Shown here in pieces: positions 16,045 to 24,730 of a stretch of 64,000 nucleotides of DNA (position 1 is the first letter of the stretch; the number at the start of each line of letters is the position of its first letter). The translations under genes were made by a program, and so were the position numbers. The notes beneath the pieces are model-generated. The model saw nothing but the letters and a program-made list of their open reading frames with translations. It made no database searches and was not told the origin of the DNA. The stretch comes from an uncultured Lachnospiraceae bacterium (GTDB taxonomy: Bacteria; Bacillota; Clostridia; Lachnospirales; Lachnospiraceae), in contig CAMVGV010000009.1 in assembly GCA_947167135.1 (NCBI GenBank), positions 1 through 64,000 on the forward strand, given 5' to 3'.

Positions 16045-17789
16045 AGGACAGCTTAAAGCGTCTCCTAAAATACATCACTGAGAGATACAGTTTCTTTTTC
16101 TCTGTAACGATCATATGCGTTGTGGTATCCGCCCTTAGCTCGGTAGCAGCATACGCCTATCTTTCCCTGCTGGTGGACAGGTACATCACTCCCCTTATCG
16201 ACATGGAGGATAAGGCTTCGGGCTTTGCGGCTCTTCTTAAGGCGCTGATAGTTCTTATCTTTATATTTTTGTCCGGTGTTCTTGCGCAGTTTATCCAGGC
16301 AAGGTCAGTCGCCCGGATGACACACGGCACAATGTATGACCTTAGAAAAGATATTTTTGACAGAATGGAGCATTTCCCTGCGAAGTACTTTGATACCCAT
16401 TCAAAAGGTGAGATAATGTCCGTATATACCAATGATACGGATGCCATACGGCAGATGATAAGTCAGGGGATACCGAATATCATTTCCGCGGTCATTACGG
16501 TTGTGGCTATCCTCGCTGCGCTGCTGTACCTGAATATCCCCTTAGCACTCCTTTCAGTCCTGATGGTCGGACTGGTGATGGGGGTCAGCATGAAGATCGT
16601 AGGCTCGGCAAGGAGCTCATACTCGGAGCAGCAGGAGAATCTGGCGAGCCTTAACGGATATGTGGAAGAGATATTCAGCGGACAGAAGGTTGTAAAGGTA
16701 TTTCACCGGGAGGATAAGTGCTTAGAAGAATTCAGGGAAAAAAATGAGGCTTTAAGGAAAAGTGCATTTAAGGCTTCGAAATACACAGGTATAGTCTCCG
16801 CTGTAAATATGCAGGCCGGTAATATCGTATTTTACTTTCTGTTTGCTCTGCTCTGCAGTATCTTTGTGATAAACGGCTGGGGAAATATGACCATAGGAAA
16901 GACCATAGCCTTCCTCTCCCTTTCAAAGACCATGAATGTGCCTGTTGTCCTTGCGTCAGGGCAGATATATTCCTGTGTAACGGCTCTTGCCGGGGCAAAG
17001 CGTATCTTCGGGATGATGGATGAAGAATGTGAAGAGGACAGCGGCAAAAAGGCCATTCTTCCCGGAGACGTAAGGGGAAGGGTGGAGCTTCAGAATGTGA
17101 ACTTTTCATATGTTCCGGGGACACAGATCCTCTATGACATTAATATCACAGCGGAGAGCGGGCAGAAGATAGCCATAGTGGGTTCGACAGGCTCGGGAAA
17201 GACTACCATCACCAATCTACTGAACCGCTTTTATGACCTCGACAGCGGACGCATACTTTTGGACGGAACGGATATAAGGGAATACCGGAAGGAGGACTTA
17301 AGGCGCCTTATAGGTATCGTTTTGCAGGACACACACCTTTTTACCGGCAGTATCCTTGACAATATCCGTTACGGCAATCCGCTCCTTACGGACAGGGAAT
17401 GTATGGAGGCCGCGGAAAAAGCCAGGGCAGACGACTTTATACTCCGTCTGCCGGACGGGTATGATACGGTTTTATGCCGGGATGCGGAGAACCTGGCGGA
17501 AGGGCAGAGGCAGCTTCTTAATATAGCAAGAGCAGTTGCCGCAAACGCCCCGATACTTATCCTTGACGAAGCCACGAGCTCAGTGGATCCGGGAACGGAG
17601 AAGCTCATACAGGAGGGAATGGATAATCTCATGAAGGGCAGGACTTCCTTTGTGATAGCACACCGCCTTTCCACCATTAAGAACAGCAACCTTATCATTG
17701 TACTTGACCACGGAAGGATACTGGAAAGCGGAAGCCATGAAGAGCTGATGTCAAAGAAGGGCGCATATTACAGCCTATACAGTATTTAA
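16041..17789 (+). CDS. heterodimeric ABC exporter, catalytic subunit
   Basis: This 582-residue partner of the preceding half-transporter has an N-terminal six-helix membrane domain and a nucleotide-binding domain with Walker A GSTGSGKTT (~380), Walker B ILILDEATSSVD with catalytic Glu (~505-516) and switch His in IAHRLS (~540). Its signature is LAEGQRQL (~485) instead of LSGGQ. In the dimer this altered signature faces the altered Walker B and Gln of the partner, so one ATP site is fully canonical and the other fully degenerate. The pattern is complementary and therefore selected, not decay. ATG 16041 lies in an ATGA overlap, so the two are translationally coupled. Confidence 0.9.
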   Translation: MKDSLKRLLKYITERYSFFFSVTIICVVVSALSSVAAYAYLSLLVDRYITPLIDMEDKASGFAALLKALIVLIFIFLSGVLAQFIQARSVARMTHGTMYDLRKDIFDRMEHFPAKYFDTHSKGEIMSVYTNDTDAIRQMISQGIPNIISAVITVVAILAALLYLNIPLALLSVLMVGLVMGVSMKIVGSARSSYSEQQENLASLNGYVEEIFSGQKVVKVFHREDKCLEEFREKNEALRKSAFKASKYTGIVSAVNMQAGNIVFYFLFALLCSIFVINGWGNMTIGKTIAFLSLSKTMNVPVVLASGQIYSCVTALAGAKRIFGMMDEECEEDSGKKAILPGDVRGRVELQNVNFSYVPGTQILYDINITAESGQKIAIVGSTGSGKTTITNLLNRFYDLDSGRILLDGTDIREYRKEDLRRLIGIVLQDTHLFTGSILDNIRYGNPLLTDRECMEAAEKARADDFILRLPDGYDTVLCRDAENLAEGQRQLLNIARAVAANAPILILDEATSSVDPGTEKLIQEGMDNLMKGRTSFVIAHRLSTIKNSNLIIVLDHGRILESGSHEELMSKKGAYYSLYSI

Positions 17790-17810
17790 TCAACCTGAGC
17801 GCAGAACCTT

Positions 17811-17880
17811 GTCATCCTGAGCGCAAAGCTAAGGATCTTTCCAAGCGTTTTAAAAGATTCTTCGCTTCGCTCAGAATGAC
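17811..17880. repeat. REP-like dispersed repeat, copy 1
   Basis: GTCATCCTGAGCG at 17811-17823 followed by AAGGATCTTTCC at 17831-17842 belongs to a repeat family also seen at 40282 and 60094. The right side at 17863-17880 (CGCTTCGCTCAGAATGAC) is a loose inverted match to the left side, so the whole forms a hairpin after the ABC exporter genes. Confidence 0.65.
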
Positions 17881-18030
17881 ATTACGTACAATCGCTTCGC
17901 TCAGAATGACATACAATCGCTTCGCTCAGAATGACATTACGTACAATCGCTTCGCTCAGAATGACATTACGTACAATCGCTTCGCTCAGAATGACATTGA
18001 ATAAACAGCATCCGCTTCGATCAGAATGAC
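17863..18030. repeat. tandem array of 30-bp units
   Basis: The 18-base core CGCTTCGCTCAGAATGAC occurs exactly at 17863, 17893, 17918, 17948 and 17978, with one decayed copy near 18013. The period is 30 bases except for one step of 25. The linker is ATTACGTACAAT or a shortened form. The array lies in the 17790-18134 gap, which has no gene, and looks like expansion of the right arm of the REP-like element. Confidence 0.85.
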
Positions 18031-18134
18031 ACTAAATAAACTACATTCGTTTCGCTAAACTTAGCGGCATCGGCACCATCTGAATGATATTTTTTGAACA
18101 GATCCTTAGACTCTCAGAAAAAGGAGGATATGTA

Positions 18135-19325
18135 ATGGACGGAGTAAGATTAAAGGAAGCAGGGGAAAAGGAGCTTATTATAAGCTTTGAAGGCAGGATA
18201 ACGAGGGAAAATTCAAAGGAAACGGAGGAAGCGCTTACAAAGCTCCGGCAGGAGAACAGGCAGGAGCAGCTTATTTTTGATTTTAATGAGCTTTTATATA
18301 TTTCCAGTGCCGGTCTACGCGTTCTCTTAAATATGGCAAAGGGTGAGAAGAATAAGGTGCGGATAGAAAATGTATCCGTTGAGATCTACGATATCCTGGG
18401 AGATGTTGGGTTCCTCCGGCTTTTTGATGTTCATAAGGCATTAAAGCAGTTTACGATGGAGGGCTTTGAACTTATCGGCCAGGGTGCCAACGGTGCGGTT
18501 TACAGGGTTGACCGGGAAAATGTGATAAAGGTATTTTCTGCATCCACACCCTTAAGCGATATCGAAAGGGAAAGGGATCTTGCACAGCAGGCGCTTCTTT
18601 CCGGTATCCAGACTGCCATTTCGTATACGGTCGTGAAGGTCGATGACTGCTACGGGATCCTCTTCGAGCTTATTGATGCGGTGCCGCTTTCCATAACCCT
18701 TAAACAGAAGCCGGACGAATATGATCATTATACGGAGCTCTATATAGAGCTTTATAAGAAGATCCACACTACTAAAGGAGACTCGGAGTATTTCCCGTAT
18801 ATAAAGGACTTGTACCACAGCTCGATAGACAGCTGCAGTGAGTACTATACAGAAGATGAGATAAAAAAGCTCCACGGCCTTGTGGCCTCTGTTCCGGACA
18901 GGGATACCCTGATACACGGGGATTATCATCCGAATAACGTCATGGTAAAAGACGGGGAACTGATGCTTATTGATATGGGAGACTTAAGCATCGGGCATCC
19001 GGTCTTTGATTTCCTTGCCACGGCAGCCACGCAGGTGAATCTTTTGAAGCTTAGCCCGGAGTTTGCGGAGGGACATACAAAGATGCCGGCGGAGCTAATT
19101 AAGAAAACCTGGCGGAGACTTATCGACAGCTATTTTGCGGACTTTTCAAAGGAAGAGAGGGACAGGATAGAGGAGCAGATATGCATCTTTTCAAAGCTTA
19201 AGGTGGCACTTGCCCCGGTATTCGGGAGGGGCGCGGATCCGGCCATCATAAAGGCCAGCATTGATGACGCGAAGGTTAATTTCCTGCCTCTTATTGATTC
19301 GCTTATAGGATCCGTAAACTGGTAA
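18135..19325 (+). CDS. STAS domain fused to APH-like kinase
   Basis: This 396-residue protein joins two modules. Residues 1-~110 form a STAS domain as in anti-sigma-factor antagonists (RsbV/SpoIIAA), with the switch serine in ISSAGLR (Ser57 or Ser58). Residues ~115-390 form an aminoglycoside-phosphotransferase / choline-kinase-like kinase with a Gly-rich loop (IGQGANGAVYRV), the catalytic loop HGDYHPNN (~261-268) and the metal-binding Asp in LIDMGD (~278-283). AAGGAGG at 18121-18127 sets ATG 18135; an upstream in-frame ATG at 18084 has no support. A STAS switch carried on a kinase is unusual. Two RsbU/SpoIIE-type phosphatases nearby (24731, 27806) could act on the serine. The kinase target is unknown and may be a small molecule. 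Confidence 0.85.
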   Translation: MDGVRLKEAGEKELIISFEGRITRENSKETEEALTKLRQENRQEQLIFDFNELLYISSAGLRVLLNMAKGEKNKVRIENVSVEIYDILGDVGFLRLFDVHKALKQFTMEGFELIGQGANGAVYRVDRENVIKVFSASTPLSDIERERDLAQQALLSGIQTAISYTVVKVDDCYGILFELIDAVPLSITLKQKPDEYDHYTELYIELYKKIHTTKGDSEYFPYIKDLYHSSIDSCSEYYTEDEIKKLHGLVASVPDRDTLIHGDYHPNNVMVKDGELMLIDMGDLSIGHPVFDFLATAATQVNLLKLSPEFAEGHTKMPAELIKKTWRRLIDSYFADFSKEERDRIEEQICIFSKLKVALAPVFGRGADPAIIKASIDDAKVNFLPLIDSLIGSVNW

Positions 19326-19334
19326 CTAAAGCTT

Positions 19335-19397
19335 CCCTTAGCAGTAAGGGCTCTGAAAAGATACGGTCCGGAGCAGTAAGGACTCTGAAAAGATACG
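19335..19397 (+). promoter_or_regulatory. paired 26-bp direct repeats before the ATP-grasp operon
   Basis: Two 26-base copies starting AGCAGTAAGG and ending AAAAGATACG lie at 19340-19365 and 19372-19397 and differ at one base (period 32). A 6-bp hairpin (CCCTTA / TAAGGG, 19335-19350) overlaps the first copy. They sit directly before the first ATP-grasp gene and may bind a regulator. No clear -35/-10 pair was found. Confidence 0.55.
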
Positions 19398-19426
19398 TAA
19401 AAAGAAAGGAACGAAAGTTTAGTAGA

Positions 19427-20800
19427 ATGAAGCGCGTGGTTTTTTATTCAAGTAACAGTAAGCACCGGGATAAGAGCAGTAACTGCACGGTTTTCCCAAA
19501 GTGGTCAAGGCAATGGGACGAGATGGCAAAGCGCCATCCGGACTATGATATCACATTGGTGCTGCAGCTTAACGGAAGGTACTTTCTGGATATCACCGAC
19601 GGTGAGCTTTCGGATAAGCCGGAAAACATCACCTTGAAGATACTTCCGATGGAGGCAAAGCTCCCGGAATTTCTGCAGGCAGTGGAGGAGCTAAAGCCTG
19701 ACATCGCGGTAGCCATGCCGGGACCGGTCAGCGGATATGACTGGAACGGACTCCGGGATGCAGCTATCGCGGAGGGTTTAAGGAAAAAGGGTATAGATAC
19801 CTACTGCTATTCAACAGATACGGCAATGAACTGCTTTGATAAATGGAGGACCCATCAGATCCTTAAAAACGGGGGATTTCGCATACCGGATGCCCTGTAT
19901 CTCCACTATGAACTGTTTAAGACGGATAAGCTCGGGGAAGCCTGCACAGGAAACGTCTATCAGGAATATATCCTCTGGGAGACAGAGAATATGAAGATGC
20001 CTGTCGTTATAAAGAGCACCACGGGATCTTCTTCGATGGGTATCTATATTGCAAAGGACTATGAGGATGCAAAAGCTTATCTTTTATCTGACCGCCTTAC
20101 GGAGGATGTGATACTGGAAGAGTTTCTGGAGGGGGAGGAGTACGGCGCCGAGGTGCACGGAGACAGGGGAAATTATTATGTTTCGCCGCCCTTCAGGATA
20201 TTCAATACGGTGCCGGGTCAGCTGAATGACCCTCTGGGGCAGACCACCATTAAGTACGGTCCCATCCTTGATCCAAAGCTTCATATCGAGGAGGTGCGTT
20301 CGGAGCTTAAGCGTCTCGCGGAGCTTATGGGGTTTTCCGGCATAATGGAAGTGGATCTCGTCCTTGTTCAGGATAAGTGGTATATCCTTGAGATAAATAA
20401 CCGCTGGTCAGGTCTCACCACCCTTATAACCGCTTCCCAGGGGAGGCTGCCCTATGATGTCTATATGGATGAAGCTGTGGGGGCGGCCGTTGACTATAAT
20501 GATACGAAGAACTTAAGCTTTTCCTGCCAGTTCAAGATGCCGGACGTAAAAGAGGATACTCTTTCAAAGATCGCTTCAGAGCCTTCAATGAAGAGTATCA
20601 TTAAGTACGATGTCCGTCTGCCCGGAAGGGAGCCCTTTACATTTAATGATGCGGTCACAGGGGGATATGCTTCCATGGAGGAGCTTTTAGCGGGCTTCTC
20701 ATCATTGCAGAAAAAGTACCCGGATGAGATCCCGGAAGCGCTGATCAAAGCACTTAAGGAAAAGGAGCGTTTAACTTATGGAAAATATCATTATCGTTGA
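19427..20800 (+). CDS. ATP-grasp ligase, first of a pair
   Basis: This 457-residue protein has the ATP-grasp fold used by enzymes that join a carboxylate to an amine or thiol through an acyl phosphate. Visible features are an N-terminal Rossmann-like preATP domain, the nucleotide-binding strand MPVVIKSTTGSSSMGI (~185-200), and the metal-binding end GFSGIMEVDLV ... ILEINNRWSG (~305-335), where the Glu and Asn are the usual Mg ligands. It is longer than D-Ala-D-Ala ligase and has ~100 extra C-terminal residues. AAAGGAAC stands ~15 bases before ATG 19427, so the ribosome site is weak. It overlaps the second ATP-grasp gene by 23 bases, so the two are probably co-translated and work on one product. 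The substrate is unknown. Confidence 0.8.
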   Translation: MKRVVFYSSNSKHRDKSSNCTVFPKWSRQWDEMAKRHPDYDITLVLQLNGRYFLDITDGELSDKPENITLKILPMEAKLPEFLQAVEELKPDIAVAMPGPVSGYDWNGLRDAAIAEGLRKKGIDTYCYSTDTAMNCFDKWRTHQILKNGGFRIPDALYLHYELFKTDKLGEACTGNVYQEYILWETENMKMPVVIKSTTGSSSMGIYIAKDYEDAKAYLLSDRLTEDVILEEFLEGEEYGAEVHGDRGNYYVSPPFRIFNTVPGQLNDPLGQTTIKYGPILDPKLHIEEVRSELKRLAELMGFSGIMEVDLVLVQDKWYILEINNRWSGLTTLITASQGRLPYDVYMDEAVGAAVDYNDTKNLSFSCQFKMPDVKEDTLSKIASEPSMKSIIKYDVRLPGREPFTFNDAVTGGYASMEELLAGFSSLQKKYPDEIPEALIKALKEKERLTYGKYHYR

Positions 20801-22454
20801 TCCCTTTTCAACAGGGGTCAATTTCCTCGAAGATATAGAAAAAAGAGGATTTCACCCCATAGGCCTATGGTCCAGACGGAGTAAAGAGATATTTGATCTG
20901 ATGGAAGAGGTAAGAAGGCCGATAGAACACGAATATAACGGAAGAGCAGACTTTTTTCCGGAGGAAAAGGAGTATAAGGATACCCTGAAAAAAGTAAGGG
21001 AGCTTAAGCCCGGGTTCGTTATTCCCGGAGCGGATCTCGGAATCGAGCTTGCGGCAAGGCTTTCAGAGGATCTCGCTCTTCCGGGGAATCCAATGGAAAG
21101 GATCCCGGTACTTACAAATAAATTTCTGATGCACCGGGCTTTAACAGAGCGGGGTATCAGGGGAATACGCGGAAAGATAGTCCATAACCTTGATGAGGCC
21201 ATAGGCTTTTACCGGGAGCAGGGATTTAAGGGCTGTGTACTGAAGCCCTACCGGGGAGCAAGCTCGGTGGACGTAAGGATCTGTGACAGCGAGGAGGAGC
21301 TTAAAGCCGCATATGACGAGGTCTTTGCAGTAGGGAACTATATGGGCGGTGAAGAAGAGGGCATGCTCCTTCAGGAGAGGATAAGCGGTACGGAGTATAT
21401 TGTGAATTCTGTTTCCCTTAGGGGAAGGCACAAGCTCTCCGCTATCTGGAAGCATTCCAAGAAAAAGGTCGAGGGAGGCGGCATGGTCTATAACTACACG
21501 GAGAGCTTAAGCCGCCCGGAGGCAGGCTGTACCGCCCTTGTAAAATATGCTTATGACGTACTGAACGCTCTCGGCGTGGAGAACGGAAACGTCCACAGTG
21601 AGTTTATGATAGATAAGGACGGTCCGGTCTTAATCGAGATAAACTGCCGTCCTATGGGAAGCGATATGTCGGCAGAATTTCTCGACAGGATATGGGGGCA
21701 TCATGAGACGGACCTTTGCCTTGACGCGTATCTTAACCCCGATGCCTTTTTTGCCCACATTAACGATCCCTTCAGACCACTTGCAAAGGGATTAAAAAAG
21801 CATATCATCACGGATAAGGAAATGGATGTGATCCAGGCTCCGGTCCTTTCCATGATCACACGTCAGAAGAGCTACTGTAACGCGAGGCTCGGAAAGGCCG
21901 TGGCTGACCACCTTGCCCGAACGGTTGACCTGGATACGAGCGCCGGGGTTATCTACCTTGCAAATGAGGATGAGGGGCAGCTCTACCGTGACCGTGATTT
22001 TCTGGAGAGAACGGAGAGCAAGTATTTTGACATGCTGTTTACAGGGAGGATCACGAACCCTGAAGACAGGCCGAAGGATCTGAAGAGTGTGAAAGAGGTG
22101 CTTGAAGATATTAAGCCCGTGGGATCAGTACTTGTTCTGTCCAATGACATTACTTTCCTGCCCGGTGTAACGGTCTCATCCCCTGACAATTTAAGTAAGG
22201 CTTCGGGTGGCTTCCGCTACGCTGTTCTGGATCTTTCTTACCGTGAGAATGAGGACTATGAGGGCATTTCGGAGATGTTCTTTACTCTGTGCGAAAAGGT
22301 GAGAAAGGGAGGATATGTGATTGTGCCCGAGAGCACATACTGGCACTTGTCCTGCGGTATGGAATCCATAGAGATACTATGCGAAGCGGCAGGACTATTT
22401 ATAGAGGTGCCGAAGGCTGATACCGGCAATGTCGTGATTGCCTGTAAGGACTGA
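20778..22454 (+). CDS. ATP-grasp ligase with extra C-terminal domain
   Basis: This 558-residue second ATP-grasp enzyme resembles the amino-acid ligase / carbamoyl-phosphate-synthase-like group. Residues 1-~110 form the preATP domain, ~110-310 the ATP-grasp core with GCVLKPYRGASSVDV (~155) and the metal ligands in VLIEINCRPMGS (~288). Residues ~430-558 form a separate alpha/beta domain (SVLVLSNDITFL ... YAVLDLSY ... EKVRKGGYVIVPE) that looks like the second half of a class I methyltransferase without its glycine motif. AAGGAG stands 10 bases before ATG 20778, inside the previous gene. Paired ATP-grasp enzymes often make dipeptides or peptide-like metabolites; that role here is inferred. Confidence 0.8.
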   Translation: MENIIIVDPFSTGVNFLEDIEKRGFHPIGLWSRRSKEIFDLMEEVRRPIEHEYNGRADFFPEEKEYKDTLKKVRELKPGFVIPGADLGIELAARLSEDLALPGNPMERIPVLTNKFLMHRALTERGIRGIRGKIVHNLDEAIGFYREQGFKGCVLKPYRGASSVDVRICDSEEELKAAYDEVFAVGNYMGGEEEGMLLQERISGTEYIVNSVSLRGRHKLSAIWKHSKKKVEGGGMVYNYTESLSRPEAGCTALVKYAYDVLNALGVENGNVHSEFMIDKDGPVLIEINCRPMGSDMSAEFLDRIWGHHETDLCLDAYLNPDAFFAHINDPFRPLAKGLKKHIITDKEMDVIQAPVLSMITRQKSYCNARLGKAVADHLARTVDLDTSAGVIYLANEDEGQLYRDRDFLERTESKYFDMLFTGRITNPEDRPKDLKSVKEVLEDIKPVGSVLVLSNDITFLPGVTVSSPDNLSKASGGFRYAVLDLSYRENEDYEGISEMFFTLCEKVRKGGYVIVPESTYWHLSCGMESIEILCEAAGLFIEVPKADTGNVVIACKD

Positions 22455-22526
22455 TCTTTAAGCTGTTCAGAACAGGCACCTGACAGGCACTTAAAGGAAC
22501 CGGGGCTCCGGTATATGGAGGTTAAT

Positions 22527-23936
22527 ATGCTGCTTATAAGAGAATATGACCGGGAGATGAACCATAGGACCTTTGATCTTTGTCCGGAGCTTTTTCATAA
22601 GGCACTGGATGCCGTGCTCCTTGGGGAAAAGCGCTTTCACGTAAAAAACCCTTACGGTGAGGATTTTGATCTTCTGTATCAGGAAAACCAGCTCTTTGCA
22701 GAGAGTTCGGATAAGTATCCGGATTCGCCCCTCTTTCACCAGGATCCCCTGTATCCACCCTATCTTTTTTATGACGAGTCTGACAGGGACAGGCTCTGCT
22801 TTGATATATTTGAGGGCTTTGACGGGGTCTGGTTTCAGGAGATCAGCGAATATACGGTGGTCCTTACCGGAGTGCTGCTTAAGTTTACAGATCTAAAGCT
22901 TATCTGGCAGGATGAAAGGATACACTGGTTTTATCCCGGGGAAGAGAGGATAATAATAGATCATAGGGAGCCTGATAAGGATGATAAAAAGACTCTTAAG
23001 CTTATCAATACTTTTTATCCCTCTGCCTTTATCTGTGACTTTTTCACCATGGATCCGGTGGTGCTCTTTCACCATGTGTTCGTATACCAGTGGCTTACAA
23101 AGCTCAGTATGGATAAGGTGAAATATGCAGAGATCCTGGTGGCAAGAAGTGAGGGAATAGGAAGCATACTTACGGTTTACGCAAGAACCCGGAACTTCCT
23201 TAAGCGCTTCGGTATAGAGGTGACCCTGCAGCCGGGAAGCTCAAGGTATGCGGATCACATTATAGAGAAATACTTTTGTGTACGGATGACGCCTTATGAT
23301 TCCAATGAAAATAATACGGTCTATATTACAAATTATTACGGGCTGCTATTCACAAAAATGCTCCGCTACAGTACCGGGGATGATTTTAATTCATCCTCAC
23401 TGGATCCGGGCTTTTTAAGTGAGATGAAGGAGTACGGTGACAGTGTATTTGAAGGAAAGAGAATGCTCGGGATACTTTTAAGGGGATCCGATTATATAGC
23501 ATCCGGAATGAGCGGCGCCTCGGCACCGGTCACGGTGGAAGCTGCCCTGCCGAAGATAAGGGAGTGGATCGAGGAGGATAAGTATGACGGCATCTTCCTT
23601 GCCACAGAGGACAGGGATATCCTCAAAAAAATGGTGAATGCATTTCCGGGAAGGATAAGGATAATCCCGCAGGAACGATACAGCGTCACGGATTTCATCA
23701 AAGAGGGCGTGAATACGATAAGCGAGCTTGACAGGAAGCGCCATCCGACAGGAAAGGAATATGATGACTTTCTGGAGGATTCAACGGTTAATTACTTCTA
23801 TGCCCTGTATCTTCTGTCAAGGTGTGAGTCATTTATGTATTCCGGACAGTGCGGAGGCATCGTTATGACAAAGTCACTGTCCGAAAAGGGATTTAAGAGG
23901 ATGTGGTGTTTTGCGGAGAATAAGGAGATAAAATGA
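22527..23936 (+). CDS. fucosyltransferase-like glycosyltransferase
   Basis: This 469-residue protein has C-terminal features of the GT-B fucosyltransferase group (GT23 / O-FucT-like): GILLRGSDY (~312-320) as the sugar-nucleotide Arg motif, GIFLATEDRDIL (~352-363) and a late SRCESFMYSGQCGG (~435-448). The N-terminal half is unlike known families and rich in aromatic residues. Two ATGs 12 bases apart enclose GGAGG, so ATG 22527 is the start and the upstream ATG is part of the ribosome site. It ends in an ATGA overlap with the next gene. It probably glycosylates a product or a surface component; donor and acceptor are not visible. Confidence 0.6.
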   Translation: MLLIREYDREMNHRTFDLCPELFHKALDAVLLGEKRFHVKNPYGEDFDLLYQENQLFAESSDKYPDSPLFHQDPLYPPYLFYDESDRDRLCFDIFEGFDGVWFQEISEYTVVLTGVLLKFTDLKLIWQDERIHWFYPGEERIIIDHREPDKDDKKTLKLINTFYPSAFICDFFTMDPVVLFHHVFVYQWLTKLSMDKVKYAEILVARSEGIGSILTVYARTRNFLKRFGIEVTLQPGSSRYADHIIEKYFCVRMTPYDSNENNTVYITNYYGLLFTKMLRYSTGDDFNSSSLDPGFLSEMKEYGDSVFEGKRMLGILLRGSDYIASGMSGASAPVTVEAALPKIREWIEEDKYDGIFLATEDRDILKKMVNAFPGRIRIIPQERYSVTDFIKEGVNTISELDRKRHPTGKEYDDFLEDSTVNYFYALYLLSRCESFMYSGQCGGIVMTKSLSEKGFKRMWCFAENKEIK

Positions 23937-24697
23937 ATCCGACGAGAAGGATAAAGCTTCCGAACCTTTATAATTTCAGGGATCTTGGAGGGTATGAGAC
24001 CGGGGACGGAAGGGTAACTGCATGGAACCGCCTGTACAGGTGTGACTGTCCCTCAAGGCTTACTGAAAACGAATGGCAGGCTTTCAGGGACAGAGATATT
24101 AAGACACTTATAGATTTAAGGAGCAGCTATGAAGCCTGGGAGGAGCCGGTCAGTCCTCCGGATGATATGAGGCTTATTTCCTGTCATTTTTTCCGGGAGG
24201 AGGAAGGAGCGGACTTAAAGGGTGAAGCGGGAAAGAGTTTTTTGGCGAGCCTTAGTATCGACTACTGCATAATGGCAGAGGCTTCCATAGACCGTATCGC
24301 ACTCATACTAAAGACCATAGCGGGAAGCATGAGCGACGGAAACAGCGCATTTTTCTGCTCGGCGGGAAAGGACCGTACAGGGATCATAGCGGCTGAAATT
24401 CTTAAGCTATGCGGTGTTTCAGACCGGGACATCATTTCTGACTATGCCGTTACGGAAATCTATATTGCGGAAGTCATAAAAAAGAAGCTTGATTCACTCC
24501 CGAAAGAGATACTTGCGGAGATTTCACCGGAAACCATGGAGGCCGCTGCTTTTTCCAAACCGGAAAATATGGAGCGTTACCTTAAATGGTCTGCAGACTT
24601 TGGTTTTCTTTCTCAAATGGAGAAGAACGGGTTTTCAAAAGAACTGCAGGGTAAACTTATAGAGGCTTTATCTGTTCGGAAACCGGGAGTATTCTGA
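23933..24697 (+). CDS. tyrosine/serine phosphatase-like protein
   Basis: This 254-residue protein belongs to the DSP-PTPase group related to Y_phosphatase3 (PF13350). It starts with the family pattern NFRDLGGY (~14-21) and has the P-loop CSAGKDRTG with nucleophile Cys142 and Arg148. The His that usually precedes the Cys is Phe, which may raise the cysteine pKa and slow catalysis. The general-acid region is not obvious. It overlaps the glycosyltransferase gene by 4 bases and lies 33 bases before the SpoIIE phosphatase gene, so it belongs to the same operon. It may act on a phosphoprotein, phospholipid or phosphorylated intermediate. Confidence 0.8.
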   Translation: MNPTRRIKLPNLYNFRDLGGYETGDGRVTAWNRLYRCDCPSRLTENEWQAFRDRDIKTLIDLRSSYEAWEEPVSPPDDMRLISCHFFREEEGADLKGEAGKSFLASLSIDYCIMAEASIDRIALILKTIAGSMSDGNSAFFCSAGKDRTGIIAAEILKLCGVSDRDIISDYAVTEIYIAEVIKKKLDSLPKEILAEISPETMEAAAFSKPENMERYLKWSADFGFLSQMEKNGFSKELQGKLIEALSVRKPGVF

Positions 24698-24730
24698 ACA
24701 GAGAAGCGTTAATTACCGGAGACTGATCAG

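Noticed and set aside
17863-18030. CRISPR array from the evenly spaced repeats
   Set aside because: The repeat cores are 18 bases with linkers of ~12 nearly identical bases; there are no unique spacers and no cas genes.
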